From: Planctomycetota bacterium
Lineage (GTDB): Bacteria > Planctomycetota > JAJSAM01
Length of the DNA stretch: 40,556 nucleotides
Direction of reading: 5' to 3'
Assembly: GCA_024274785.1 (NCBI GenBank)
Contig: JAJSAM010000083.1
Coordinates: 1 to 40,556, forward strand
The translations under genes and the position numbers were made by a program. This document shows, piece by piece, positions 8,329-15,273 of this stretch (its first letter is position 1; each line of letters opens with the position of its first letter). The notes under the pieces were generated by a model that searched no databases, had not been told where the DNA came from, and saw only the letters and a list, made by a program, of their open reading frames with translations.

Positions 8329-9564
8329 ATGCGCATGCGTCGCAGAGCCTTTCTCGTCCTGGTTCTCCTTGCGGCTCCGCTTCTGTCTTCGGTCGCCCAG
8401 GTCGCTCCCCCGGCGGCGCCGCCTCCGCCCGTGGCCCCGGACTGGGTGAAACCGGGCGCGCGGATCACCTACTGGACGGGCACGATCTCGCTGGAGGGAA
8501 CGCGGGAGACGATCTACGTGCTCGACCCGCAGGGTGACATCTACGACGACGTCGGGAACCGGTATCGGATCGAGGACGACCGGTCGAAGGGCGGCGGCTT
8601 CGGCCGGAACGTGGGTGGCCACGGTTTCTTGCAGATGGATATCGTTGCGGTCACCGACCGGGAGGTCTGTCTCGTCCTGCGCGCCTACGTCATGACCGAC
8701 GTTGATTCGCCGCCCGTGCTCAGCATGATCAGCGCTTCTCGCGTCGATCGGGCTACCGGAGGCGGCCTCTGGGGGCATCCCGCGGTGTTCAGGAAGATGC
8801 GCTCTACCAGGGACCAGAAGGTGCTTCGTGGCCCCTACCGGCTCGGCGGGAGAACCTACGATTCCGTGGTCCTGTCCACCGGCAGGCTCGCGCGGGTCCA
8901 CGATAGTGAGAGCGGGCTCATGATCGTGGAACGACTCACCGGCCAGAGCCAGCGCGGGTGGGTCTGGCAGAATGGGTTTTTCTACCCCGCGCCTCCGAGG
9001 TCGAGCGGCTGCCTGACGCTCTTCCGGGGCTTCAGGCAGATGCGGGTTCCGTGGTCGGGGCACCGGCTTCCGGAAGCGGCGAGGAAGGTGAACCGGCTCA
9101 TTTATCAGGGGGGCACCACGGTCAGCATGCCGGGCTCCGGCGAGATGACGATCCCGGCCACGATGACGCTCGCCAGGCAGGCGGCGGGGGATACCTGGGT
9201 CCAGTACGAACAGATCTTCTACCAGCCTCCCTTCCGTATTCAGCCGGAGCAGCGAACCGTTACACCGCAGATCTCGGGAACCGGGACGGTCGGCGGCTGG
9301 TGGCTTCCCCCCGCTGATCTGGCGAAGCTCAAGGCGGGCACCGAGATCGATCGGGATCCTTCGATCGGCAGCACGACGATGGTGCAAAGCGCGGGGGTCG
9401 TTCCGGACGGACGGTACCTGGTGACCATCCGGGAGACCGCGGCGCGCTACACGGCACAGTGGACGTACGACCGGGCACTGGGCGTGCTGGCGCAATACCA
9501 GCTCATCCACCCCACGCCTCTGGCGACGACGACGTACTCCTTCTCTCTGCAGAAGATGGAGTGA
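8329..9564 (+). CDS. Exported protein of unknown function
   Basis: A 411-residue protein I do not recognise. The start at 8329 (MRMRRRAFLVLVLLAAPLL) follows AAGGAGG by 11 nt; a second ATG at 8335 is equally plausible. It has a signal peptide ending near SSVAQ, a Pro-rich linker (APPAAPPPP), then a mostly beta-predicted body containing PGARITYWTGTISLEG, a tandem of Gly-rich turns, a WWLPPADLAKL segment and a C-terminal YSFSLQKME. No metal-binding cluster, membrane helix or catalytic motif is visible. It is followed 114 bp later by another secreted protein in the same direction, and the two may be co-transcribed. Longer in-frame extension upstream is Arg-rich and lacks a ribosome site, so it was not used. 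Confidence 0.75.
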   Translation: MRMRRRAFLVLVLLAAPLLSSVAQVAPPAAPPPPVAPDWVKPGARITYWTGTISLEGTRETIYVLDPQGDIYDDVGNRYRIEDDRSKGGGFGRNVGGHGFLQMDIVAVTDREVCLVLRAYVMTDVDSPPVLSMISASRVDRATGGGLWGHPAVFRKMRSTRDQKVLRGPYRLGGRTYDSVVLSTGRLARVHDSESGLMIVERLTGQSQRGWVWQNGFFYPAPPRSSGCLTLFRGFRQMRVPWSGHRLPEAARKVNRLIYQGGTTVSMPGSGEMTIPATMTLARQAAGDTWVQYEQIFYQPPFRIQPEQRTVTPQISGTGTVGGWWLPPADLAKLKAGTEIDRDPSIGSTTMVQSAGVVPDGRYLVTIRETAARYTAQWTYDRALGVLAQYQLIHPTPLATTTYSFSLQKME

Positions 9565-9678
9565 GTGAGCCGGACGAGGAGCCGGCTCCAGGCGGGGTTC
9601 CCGCCGCGGTGCGAGTCTCGGTGGGCGAGAAGGTCGAGATCGTCCTCGGAAGATGGAAATCGGACGTATACTGTCCCA

Positions 9679-11172
9679 ATGGCAAGACTCCCGCTTCTGC
9701 TCGCCCTGATGACCTGCCTGGCGCTCGGGGCTCCCCGCGCACTCTCCCGGGAGGCCGACTCGCCCCTGCGGTCCTCGTGGATGGCCGCGGACCGGATCAT
9801 GGTCATCTACAACACCACTCGCATGGACAGCGTGGCCGCCGGGGAGAAGGAGAGCTTCTCGAAGGACATGGGCGCCTGGTACATGCGGCAATATGGCATG
9901 CCCACGACTCATCTGTTCGGATACGACATGGGCAGGAAGGTGCGGTGGGACAATCCGGGCGCGTTCGAGTTCCTGAAGGCGGTGGCGGATTACATCCTGG
10001 CGAACAAGATCCAGGTCGTGCTGCTCGCCCCCGGTACTCCCACCATCATCCGGGACGTAAACAACCTGCATAACCTCGCCCTCGACAGTCTGGTGGGGCA
10101 TGCCCTCTGGTTCGCCAACGTGAAGAAGGAAGCTCCGGCCTGCCGGAACAGACGATCGGTCTCCCCGGTCGACTCCAACCTCTATTTCCCGTGGTTCGAC
10201 ATGGGCGACGGCGCCAGTCCCTTTGTGATCCGTACGCGTGACGCGACCCGGTGGGTGCCGGACGGCCGGGACCTGATCGTCGGCCGGCGCGGCTGGTACG
10301 ACACAATGAAGATGGACCTCCGCGATCATCCTTCGGTGCGCCCCTACGGCCGGATCGGGATGCCGTACTACCTCGAGGCGTTTCCAGTCAGGAAGCAGAA
10401 GCGGGCGAAGCGGAACGCACCGAAGGACGCGAAGCCGGAGTTCTGGACGGAGGAGCAGGTCGCCCTCCTGTCGATCCCACGCGAGAATTCGAAGTTCGTG
10501 AAGGACCTGGTCACCGGCGGGCTGGCCGCCACGACTTCGATCAAGGCGTTCAATGCGCAGCGGGAACGGTCTCTGCTGTTCTTCGGCCGGGAAGGCAACA
10601 CCGCGTCGTTCATCGACGTCGAGTCGAGTCTCTGCGAGGCCATGGCGCAGGATGCGATCATGCAGGGGGTCGATCCGAAGCGGATCATGCGCGTCGAGTC
10701 CGAGCGAGGCTGGCCCGCAACCTGCCCGCTGCCGGAACCGAAGTGGGACCACACGGCCCGTGATTTCATGGCCGGCAAGATCAAGCCGGGGCTCAATCCG
10801 CTCATCTTCTCCGCCGGAGGAGTCGGCAACAAGACCGAGATGATGGTCCCCTGGCCGAAGAGCCTGAACGTGCAGCCCGGCCTCGTCGCGGCGGTCTCGG
10901 TGAGCAATGGCAAGGACTTCGCCGGCTCGCTGCTGAAGCGCGGCGCGACCACCATGATCGTGAACATCCAACACCCCCAGAACGCCCGGCTGCACGCCTG
11001 GTTCAGCGTCTTCCGTCAACTGGTCGGGGGCGCGACGGTGTGTGAGGCGATGGTGACCAGCGGCGGCTCGGAGCGGGGTGGCTACATCACCGGCAGCATC
11101 TGGGGCGATCCGCTCTACGCGCCGTTCGGCAAGAACGAAACCAAGGAATACTGGTTCACCGGCGGGGAGTAG
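9679..11172 (+). CDS. Exported protein resembling the TIGR03790 family
   Basis: A 497-residue exported protein. The ATG at 9679 (MARLPLLLALMTCLALG) opens an obvious signal peptide; upstream residues in the frame are Arg-rich and unlike coding sequence. No good ribosome site is visible, which suggests coupling to the preceding gene. The N-terminal block ADRIMVIYNTTRMDS..YMRQYGMP, the middle LLAPGTPTIIRD and the C-terminal GYITGSIWGDPLYAPFG recall TIGR03790 proteins, which are predicted caspase/gingipain-like folds with an unproven activity. I see no unambiguous His-Cys dyad. Two Met/Cys-poor, Lys-rich stretches are present. Family match is from memory of motif pattern and is moderate; the reading frame itself is secure. 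Confidence 0.7.
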   Translation: MARLPLLLALMTCLALGAPRALSREADSPLRSSWMAADRIMVIYNTTRMDSVAAGEKESFSKDMGAWYMRQYGMPTTHLFGYDMGRKVRWDNPGAFEFLKAVADYILANKIQVVLLAPGTPTIIRDVNNLHNLALDSLVGHALWFANVKKEAPACRNRRSVSPVDSNLYFPWFDMGDGASPFVIRTRDATRWVPDGRDLIVGRRGWYDTMKMDLRDHPSVRPYGRIGMPYYLEAFPVRKQKRAKRNAPKDAKPEFWTEEQVALLSIPRENSKFVKDLVTGGLAATTSIKAFNAQRERSLLFFGREGNTASFIDVESSLCEAMAQDAIMQGVDPKRIMRVESERGWPATCPLPEPKWDHTARDFMAGKIKPGLNPLIFSAGGVGNKTEMMVPWPKSLNVQPGLVAAVSVSNGKDFAGSLLKRGATTMIVNIQHPQNARLHAWFSVFRQLVGGATVCEAMVTSGGSERGGYITGSIWGDPLYAPFGKNETKEYWFTGGE

Positions 11173-11208
11173 AAGCCCCCGCGCGCGCGTCGGCCGTCCC
11201 GCGCCACC

Positions 11209-11372
11209 GGGCTCGTCTGGAAATCAGTGCGAGCGTTGACCCGAGAAGCGCCGCTGCGCCCGAGAAAGCAAGGCGCGAGGAGGGCGTAACCTTGCTGGTC
11301 TCAACCGACGAGCAGCGCTGCTTTGCGGGATGCGGCGGCCCTCGAATGCAGTAGCTGTTTTCAGACGGGCCC
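11209..11372 (+). mobile_element. MITE-like dispersed element, copy A (164 bp)
   Basis: Begins GGGCTCGTCTGGAAA and ends TTTTCAGACGGGCCC; the reverse complement of the end is GGGCCCGTCTGAAAA, so the termini are inverted repeats with 13 of 15 matches. The interior contains GCGCCGCTGCGCCC, CAAGGCGCGAGGAGGGCG and CTCAACCGACGAGCA, all found again in copies at 18227 and 33609. It encodes nothing. It starts 36 bp after the stop of the gene at 9679. No transposase for it is in the window. Confidence 0.75.
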
Positions 11373-11384
11373 TCACCATGAATT

Positions 11385-11427
11385 GGACCCCTCCGGTTCG
11401 CCCGATGTTCCGGGGCCGGAGGGGCCC
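11385..11427 (-). terminator. Rho-independent-like hairpin, homologous to the one at 23936
   Basis: GGACCCCTCCGG and CCGGAGGGGCCC form a 12-bp stem. On the minus strand it follows the stop of the chimeric pseudogene at 11449 and matches the terminator after the Asp-repeat gene (23936-23985) in arm and loop sequence. The T-tract has been lost, in keeping with a decayed copy. Confidence 0.55.
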
Positions 11428-11448
11428 TGGCCTTCGCCTGGTGTGCTG

Positions 11449-11891
11449 CTACCGGTCGAGGCCCATGCCGTGACCGTGGGAGGGCCAGCCGTCGTCGCCG
11501 GGGGTTTCGTCCGACTCCCCCGTGCCGCTCTTCACGAAGCCGCTCATGTAGCCGTGGCCGGTGAGATCGTTGACCCCGTCCCCGTCGGCGTCCACGTAGT
11601 TGTCGTTGATGCCGTCGCCGTTGGCGTCTTCCCATCCAAAACCGTGGGCGTAGCTCATCGGCAGGTCGGAGAAGTCGTTGATGCCCACCACCCGGGCGCC
11701 ACGCTCGATCATCAGGGCGGCGAGTTTCCCGGTCCCGCAACCGATCTCCAGAATCTCCTGGCCGGACTCCACCCACGTGGTGGCGACTCCCGCTTGATGC
11801 GATCGATGCGGCCGAGTGTCAGGAATCGCATTCCCCGGTCGTAGCGGGCCGGCGTCTTCTCCAGCAGCTTCATGTAGACGAGAGTCGACAT
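11449..11891 (-). pseudogene. Chimeric pseudogene: methyltransferase 5' end joined to Asp-repeat lipoprotein 3' end
   Basis: Starting at the ATG at 11891 the sequence reads MSTLVYMKLLEKTPARYDRG, then MRFLTLGRIDRIK, the beginning of a class I SAM-dependent methyltransferase. Near 11783-11788 one base appears to be missing; the next frame continues VATTWVESGQEILEIGCGTG, which is the SAM-binding motif I, up to GARVVGI. There the sequence switches in frame to NDFSDLPMSYAHGFGWEDAN and two further Asp-repeat units, ending in a PSHGHGM tail that matches the C-terminus of the lipoprotein encoded at 22533-23876. The junction lies in the shared codons for G-I-N. So about 70 residues of methyltransferase and 75 of repeat protein remain. 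It is downstream of the rhodanese gene in the same direction, 92 bp after its stop. Unlikely to be functional. Confidence 0.8.
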
Positions 11892-11983
11892 GTCCCTGTT
11901 TCCGCATTTCGCGTCCGTCTGAGAATCAATGTACACCCGATCAGGATCGCCCGGAGCATCACTTGATCGAGTGGGCCGCTCAC

Positions 11984-12910
11984 TCACTCTCCTTGCGGCC
12001 AGAGTTTGCGGTCGAGCATGCGCCCCCACGTCAAGTCGTAAGGGTGAACCTCCCGCACCCGCAGTTCGCCGCGGTAGACGGGGTGGCCGGTGTTCGCCCA
12101 CTCGAAGATCGATCCCTCGAGGTTTTGCACTGAGCTGTAGCCCGCTCGCCCGAGTTGGTCGGCCAACTGACCGGAGCGGTAGCCGATCGAGCAGTAAACG
12201 ACGATCTCGCGGTCCTTCGGAACGCCCTCGAGGACCACCAGGGCTTCGGCCACCGTCGCCGCTCGCCGGGCGCCGCGGAGGTGGCTGACCGCAAACTCCT
12301 TTCTCTCCCGGGCATCGAGCAGGAGCGGAGCATTTTCGTCCCGAAGTCGCGCGGAGAGTGTCTCGACATCGATCCCCGCCACCCGCGGGAACTTCTCGCG
12401 AATCTCCCGCTTGTACTTCTCGAGTTCAGGCGTGCTCTTGACGGGAGAGGGGTTGGGCCGCTCCGCCTTCGGCTCGTTATCCGCGATCGGCGCCGGCCTC
12501 TCGTCGGGCGGGAGGTCCGGGGTGGCTCTGGCTTCAGCGGGCTGGTCGGTCGGTACGGCTCCGGCCCCCGCCGGCATGTCGGGTACCGGGAGATCCGGGT
12601 CGGCTCTGGCTTCAGCGGGCTGGTCGGTCGGTACGGCTCCGTCCCCCGCCGGCATGTCGGGTATCGGGAGGTCCGGCGTGGCTCTGGCTTCCACCGGATC
12701 GCGGGTTTCGGGGAGCATCGGCTGGTCCGGGGGCGGGTGGAGTGGCGCGGCTTCGACAGCGACCGATTCCCGCTTTTCGACGGCTGCACCGGGGTGGGGC
12801 GCGGGCTGGTTCGGGCTGGCGCCGTCCACGGATGAGCAGGCCAGAGCAAGCGGCGCGAGGCAGAGGATGAAGAGGGTGCGGATGACTTTTTCTCTCCCTC
12901 TCCGCGTCAT
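11984..12910 (-). CDS. Rhodanese-domain lipoprotein with repetitive Pro-rich linker
   Basis: A 308-residue protein. The ATG at 12910 overlaps the preceding stop as ATGA, indicating translational coupling to the membrane hydroxylase gene. The N-terminus has a signal peptide ending LALAC (C25), a plausible lipid anchor. Residues 30-165 are a Pro/Ala/Glu-rich linker containing a 26-residue tandem repeat (ARATPDLPIPDMPAG and so on, residues 75-130). The rhodanese domain runs from about 178 to 285: LLLDARERKEFAVSHLRGA, then the active loop CSIGYRSG with C240 in the persulfide position, then GYSSVQNLEGSIFEWANTG. Catalytic residues are intact, so sulfur transfer or thiol handling in the periplasm is plausible. 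Substrate unknown. Confidence 0.88.
   Translation of the reverse strand: MTRRGREKVIRTLFILCLAPLALACSSVDGASPNQPAPHPGAAVEKRESVAVEAAPLHPPPDQPMLPETRDPVEARATPDLPIPDMPAGDGAVPTDQPAEARADPDLPVPDMPAGAGAVPTDQPAEARATPDLPPDERPAPIADNEPKAERPNPSPVKSTPELEKYKREIREKFPRVAGIDVETLSARLRDENAPLLLDARERKEFAVSHLRGARRAATVAEALVVLEGVPKDREIVVYCSIGYRSGQLADQLGRAGYSSVQNLEGSIFEWANTGHPVYRGELRVREVHPYDLTWGRMLDRKLWPQGE
12524..12690 (-). repeat. 78-bp tandem repeat in the rhodanese linker
   Basis: GGCTCTGGCTTC recurs at 12524, 12602 and 12680, an exact period of 78 bp. Two units are nearly identical and the third is partial. The period preserves the frame (26 residues), so the linker length can change by replication slippage. Confidence 0.85.
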
Positions 12911-13701
12911 CGTCGCGAGTTCAGGAACGGCACCAGGAACCGCATGAAGAGCGACGTGGGAACTTCGTCCATTCGCCTGAATCCGAGGGCGGCGGGGCCG
13001 CCCGGATCCGGGGGCAGGTACGCCGTCCTGAAGATCCAGTCCCAGACGCTGAGCACGATGCCGAAGTTGACGCCCGGGCCCGGGCGGTCCGCGTCGTGGT
13101 GCCAGATGTGCATGCGGGGGGAGTTCAGCACGTACCGGAGAGGCCCGAAGGAAACGTTCAGATTGGCGTGGTTCAGGTTCCCGATCGCCGTGGCGAAGAC
13201 GGCCACGATGAGCACCGCCTCCCACCTCGCCCCGAGGGCGGCGAGCGGCAGGTACTTCACGCTTCGGTAGACGATCACCTCGAACCAGTGGAATCGGAAG
13301 TTTCCGATCCAGTCCATCTGCGTGATCGAGTGATGAACCCGGTGGAATCGCCAGAGGAAGTCGATGCGGTGGAGGGCGTTGTGGACGAGCCACTCCATGA
13401 AGTCGGCCGCGATCAGCACGACGATGACCTGGAGCGGCAGTGGGAGGCGCCCGATCAGGTGGAGCTGTTCCGGTACGCAGCCGCAGACAAGGGAAAGCGC
13501 GCGGGAGAGGGTGGACTCGATTCCGAGGAACGCGCTGCCGAACAGCGCACTGAGGATGTACCCGTTGAATACGAGCCAGAAGACATCCTGCCCGAGTTCC
13601 CGCCGGAGGAGGCGCTGACCCCGTCGCCACGGAACGATCCGCTCCAGGGCGATGAAAAGCACGGCGAGGATGACGAGCCAGGTCACATAGCGGGTGAGCA
13701 T
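12907..13701 (-). CDS. Membrane fatty-acid hydroxylase / sterol desaturase superfamily protein
   Basis: A 264-residue integral membrane di-iron oxygenase family member. Several hydrophobic segments (residues 5-20, 42-62, 85-105, 158-175) surround the eight-histidine signature: HNALH (HX3H, about 117-121), HRVHH (HX2HH, about 129-133), NHANLN and HIWHHD (HX2HH, about 208-212). The family inserts oxygen or double bonds into lipid chains, sterols or carotenoids; the substrate here cannot be told. The start is the first ATG of the frame (MLTRYVTWLVIL). Its stop overlaps the rhodanese start by 4 nt, so the two are one operon. Gene order with a rhodanese is unusual enough that no pathway can be assigned. 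Confidence 0.88.
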   Translation of the reverse strand: MLTRYVTWLVILAVLFIALERIVPWRRGQRLLRRELGQDVFWLVFNGYILSALFGSAFLGIESTLSRALSLVCGCVPEQLHLIGRLPLPLQVIVVLIAADFMEWLVHNALHRIDFLWRFHRVHHSITQMDWIGNFRFHWFEVIVYRSVKYLPLAALGARWEAVLIVAVFATAIGNLNHANLNVSFGPLRYVLNSPRMHIWHHDADRPGPGVNFGIVLSVWDWIFRTAYLPPDPGGPAALGFRRMDEVPTSLFMRFLVPFLNSRR

Positions 13702-13767
13702 GATACGGATGATACGGCGCGGATGATCGGGTCGCAGAAACCTTTCATCAGGCCTCCTGCCGGATCA

Positions 13768-14922
13768 TCAGGCTGGGAGAAACCGGATGCTCTTCAGGAT
13801 CTTCTCCATTTCCCGCTTGACCTTTTCCGCTGCGCCGGAGGACGAGATCGCGCGGATCGTGTAGAGGTTGCCCTGGTAGAGAACCACCCACTGGCGCAGT
13901 TCCACCACCAGCCCGCCCTGCAGCATGCCGACGACCCGATGATAGACTGCCGGGCGTCCGGAGATGCGGTCCCGGTCCTGTCGCTCGACGTCCTTGATGT
14001 CCTTGAATTCGTCCTCGAACCGGTCTTCCAGATAGTCCGCCAGGCCGCTCTGGGAGGACGGCGTGGAAGATCGTGCGCTCGTGGCCCGGATCTGGACCGC
14101 GGCGTAGGAAGCCTCACTCCCGGTCCTTCGAAGGCGAGCCTGGATGGCCAGGCCTCTCGGCTGGCTGAATTCCCACCGGTCACCGTCGGGCCTGGTCATT
14201 TCGAACAGAAACCCCTCATCGCGGTACACCTGCCGGGCGAGCTGTGTGGCGGGGTCGTCCGGGAACTTGTAGCGCTTCCTGGTGCGGCGCCACCAGTCGG
14301 ACCATTCGCTGTAACTGTACAGTTTCAGGCCGGTGAGGCGCTGCAGGGCGGAGCGAGTGGGTGCCATGAGGGCGGGGTGCCCGTATGAGTATGTGCGCGC
14401 AGAGCGCACCGGAGTTGCCGACCCCAGGATCCCGACGAGTTCTTCGATGCTCCGGCGGTCCCGGATTTCGCCGAGGGCGGCGACGGCCGCTTTCGTGAGT
14501 GTTGCGTCGCGGCTCATCTCCTTCAGGGCGAGTTTCGCCAGGGCATCCACGGCAGCCGGCGATCCGGTCTGGCCCAGGGCAGCGCATACTTTGGCGAGGC
14601 TCTCCGGATCCTTGCTGAAGGCCTTCATGGCGCGCAGGAGCTTGCCGACCGCCACCCGGCCGCCAATGCGTCCCAGGGCGCCGGCCGCGGCGGCCCGAAC
14701 CTCAGGCGAGGAATCTTTCAGCCTTCCGGCGATGAGCTTCGCCTTGTTCTTTTCGTCACTTTCGGACAGTGCCTCGATCGCGCTGATCCGAACAGCGTCA
14801 TCCGCCGACTTGAGCTCCTTCCGCAGGTCACGCTCTGAACTCTCCGCCGCGGCCACGATGCCGGGCAGCAGCAGGAGGATGAAGAGAGCCGGCGGTACGA
14901 AGGACAGGCATTTGGTGGTCAT
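13768..14922 (-). CDS. Exported HEAT-repeat protein
   Basis: A 384-residue exported protein. The ATG at 14922 (MTTKCLSFVPPALFILLLL) follows GAGGAG by 7 nt; the frame extends further upstream but without a ribosome site. Signal peptide to about residue 25. Residues 27-185 are HEAT/PBS-lyase-like helices (DDAVRISAIEALSE, SPEVRAAAAGALGRIGG, DATLTKAAVAALGEIRD). Next comes the SEWSDWWRRTRKRY motif, common at the end of HEAT proteins in planctomycetes, and then about 150 residues of mixed alpha/beta with no recognised domain. HEAT repeats bind other proteins; no enzyme activity is implied. Its 5' gap carries a strong sigma-54 element (15054-15068), tying it to the metal region rather than to the hydroxylase operon downstream. 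Confidence 0.82.
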   Translation of the reverse strand: MTTKCLSFVPPALFILLLLPGIVAAAESSERDLRKELKSADDAVRISAIEALSESDEKNKAKLIAGRLKDSSPEVRAAAAGALGRIGGRVAVGKLLRAMKAFSKDPESLAKVCAALGQTGSPAAVDALAKLALKEMSRDATLTKAAVAALGEIRDRRSIEELVGILGSATPVRSARTYSYGHPALMAPTRSALQRLTGLKLYSYSEWSDWWRRTRKRYKFPDDPATQLARQVYRDEGFLFEMTRPDGDRWEFSQPRGLAIQARLRRTGSEASYAAVQIRATSARSSTPSSQSGLADYLEDRFEDEFKDIKDVERQDRDRISGRPAVYHRVVGMLQGGLVVELRQWVVLYQGNLYTIRAISSSGAAEKVKREMEKILKSIRFLPA

Positions 14923-15053
14923 GGTCTTCTCCTCTTTCCGGTCGCCTGCCGAAGGCTCTGCAGTCAGCCTGAAGAAGGCGACCGGCCATGCACTGGAGAT
15001 TCTCTCGTCCGGGAGCCGCCACCGAATGGGTGTCAGCCCGTTGAGAACCTGAC

Positions 15054-15068
15054 GCAATCTCCGTGCCG
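15054..15068 (-). promoter_or_regulatory. Sigma-54 promoter candidate for the HEAT gene
   Basis: Read on the minus strand: C-GGCACG-GAGA-TTGC-G, matching the sigma-54 consensus TGGCACG-N4-TTGCW except at the outer positions, with exact GG-N10-GC spacing. The predicted start lies near 15042, leaving a leader of about 120 nt. Confidence 0.65.
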
Positions 15069-15110
15069 CCTGGAAACCAGACTGAGCACCGGGTGGTGAT
15101 CGCCTCTCCT

Positions 15111-15140
15111 GATGCAGTTGCCCCAATTGGTAGGTGCATC
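15111..15140. promoter_or_regulatory. Inverted repeat, possible activator site
   Basis: GATGCA and TGCATC are a perfect 6-bp dyad separated by 18 bp, centred about 84 bp upstream of the predicted sigma-54 start at 15042. That is a normal distance for an enhancer-type activator site. Pattern only. Confidence 0.3.
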
Positions 15141-15273
15141 TCCGACAAATCGGGAGATCCAGCCGGCCGCGACCTCGGCAAAACCGTGTCCCCACGAGTG
15201 CCGCATTCAGGAATTGGCATGCTTTGTGATGCTACCGGGAACAAGGACGCCTGGAGAGCGAACCGGAGAAGCC

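Larger units (their letters stand above)
14923..15273. other. Divergent intergenic region between HEAT gene and P-type ATPase
   Basis: About 350 bp without a gene. Toward the HEAT gene it holds a sigma-54-type element (15054-15068) with a GATGCA/TGCATC dyad behind it. A second imperfect dyad, ATCTCC-N9-GGAGAT, lies at 15138-15158. I found no good promoter or CueR-like box for the ATPase on the plus strand. Confidence 0.5.

Noticed and set aside
8290..11019. A 909-codon minus-strand open frame opposite the two exported proteins
   Set aside because: Low-complexity His/Arg/Pro composition and no ribosome site; the plus-strand frames have signal peptides and normal composition.
14923..15273. CueR-type operator for the copper ATPase
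   Set aside because: No long-spacer (19-20 bp) promoter with a MerR-family dyad could be found on the plus strand; only imperfect dyads are present.
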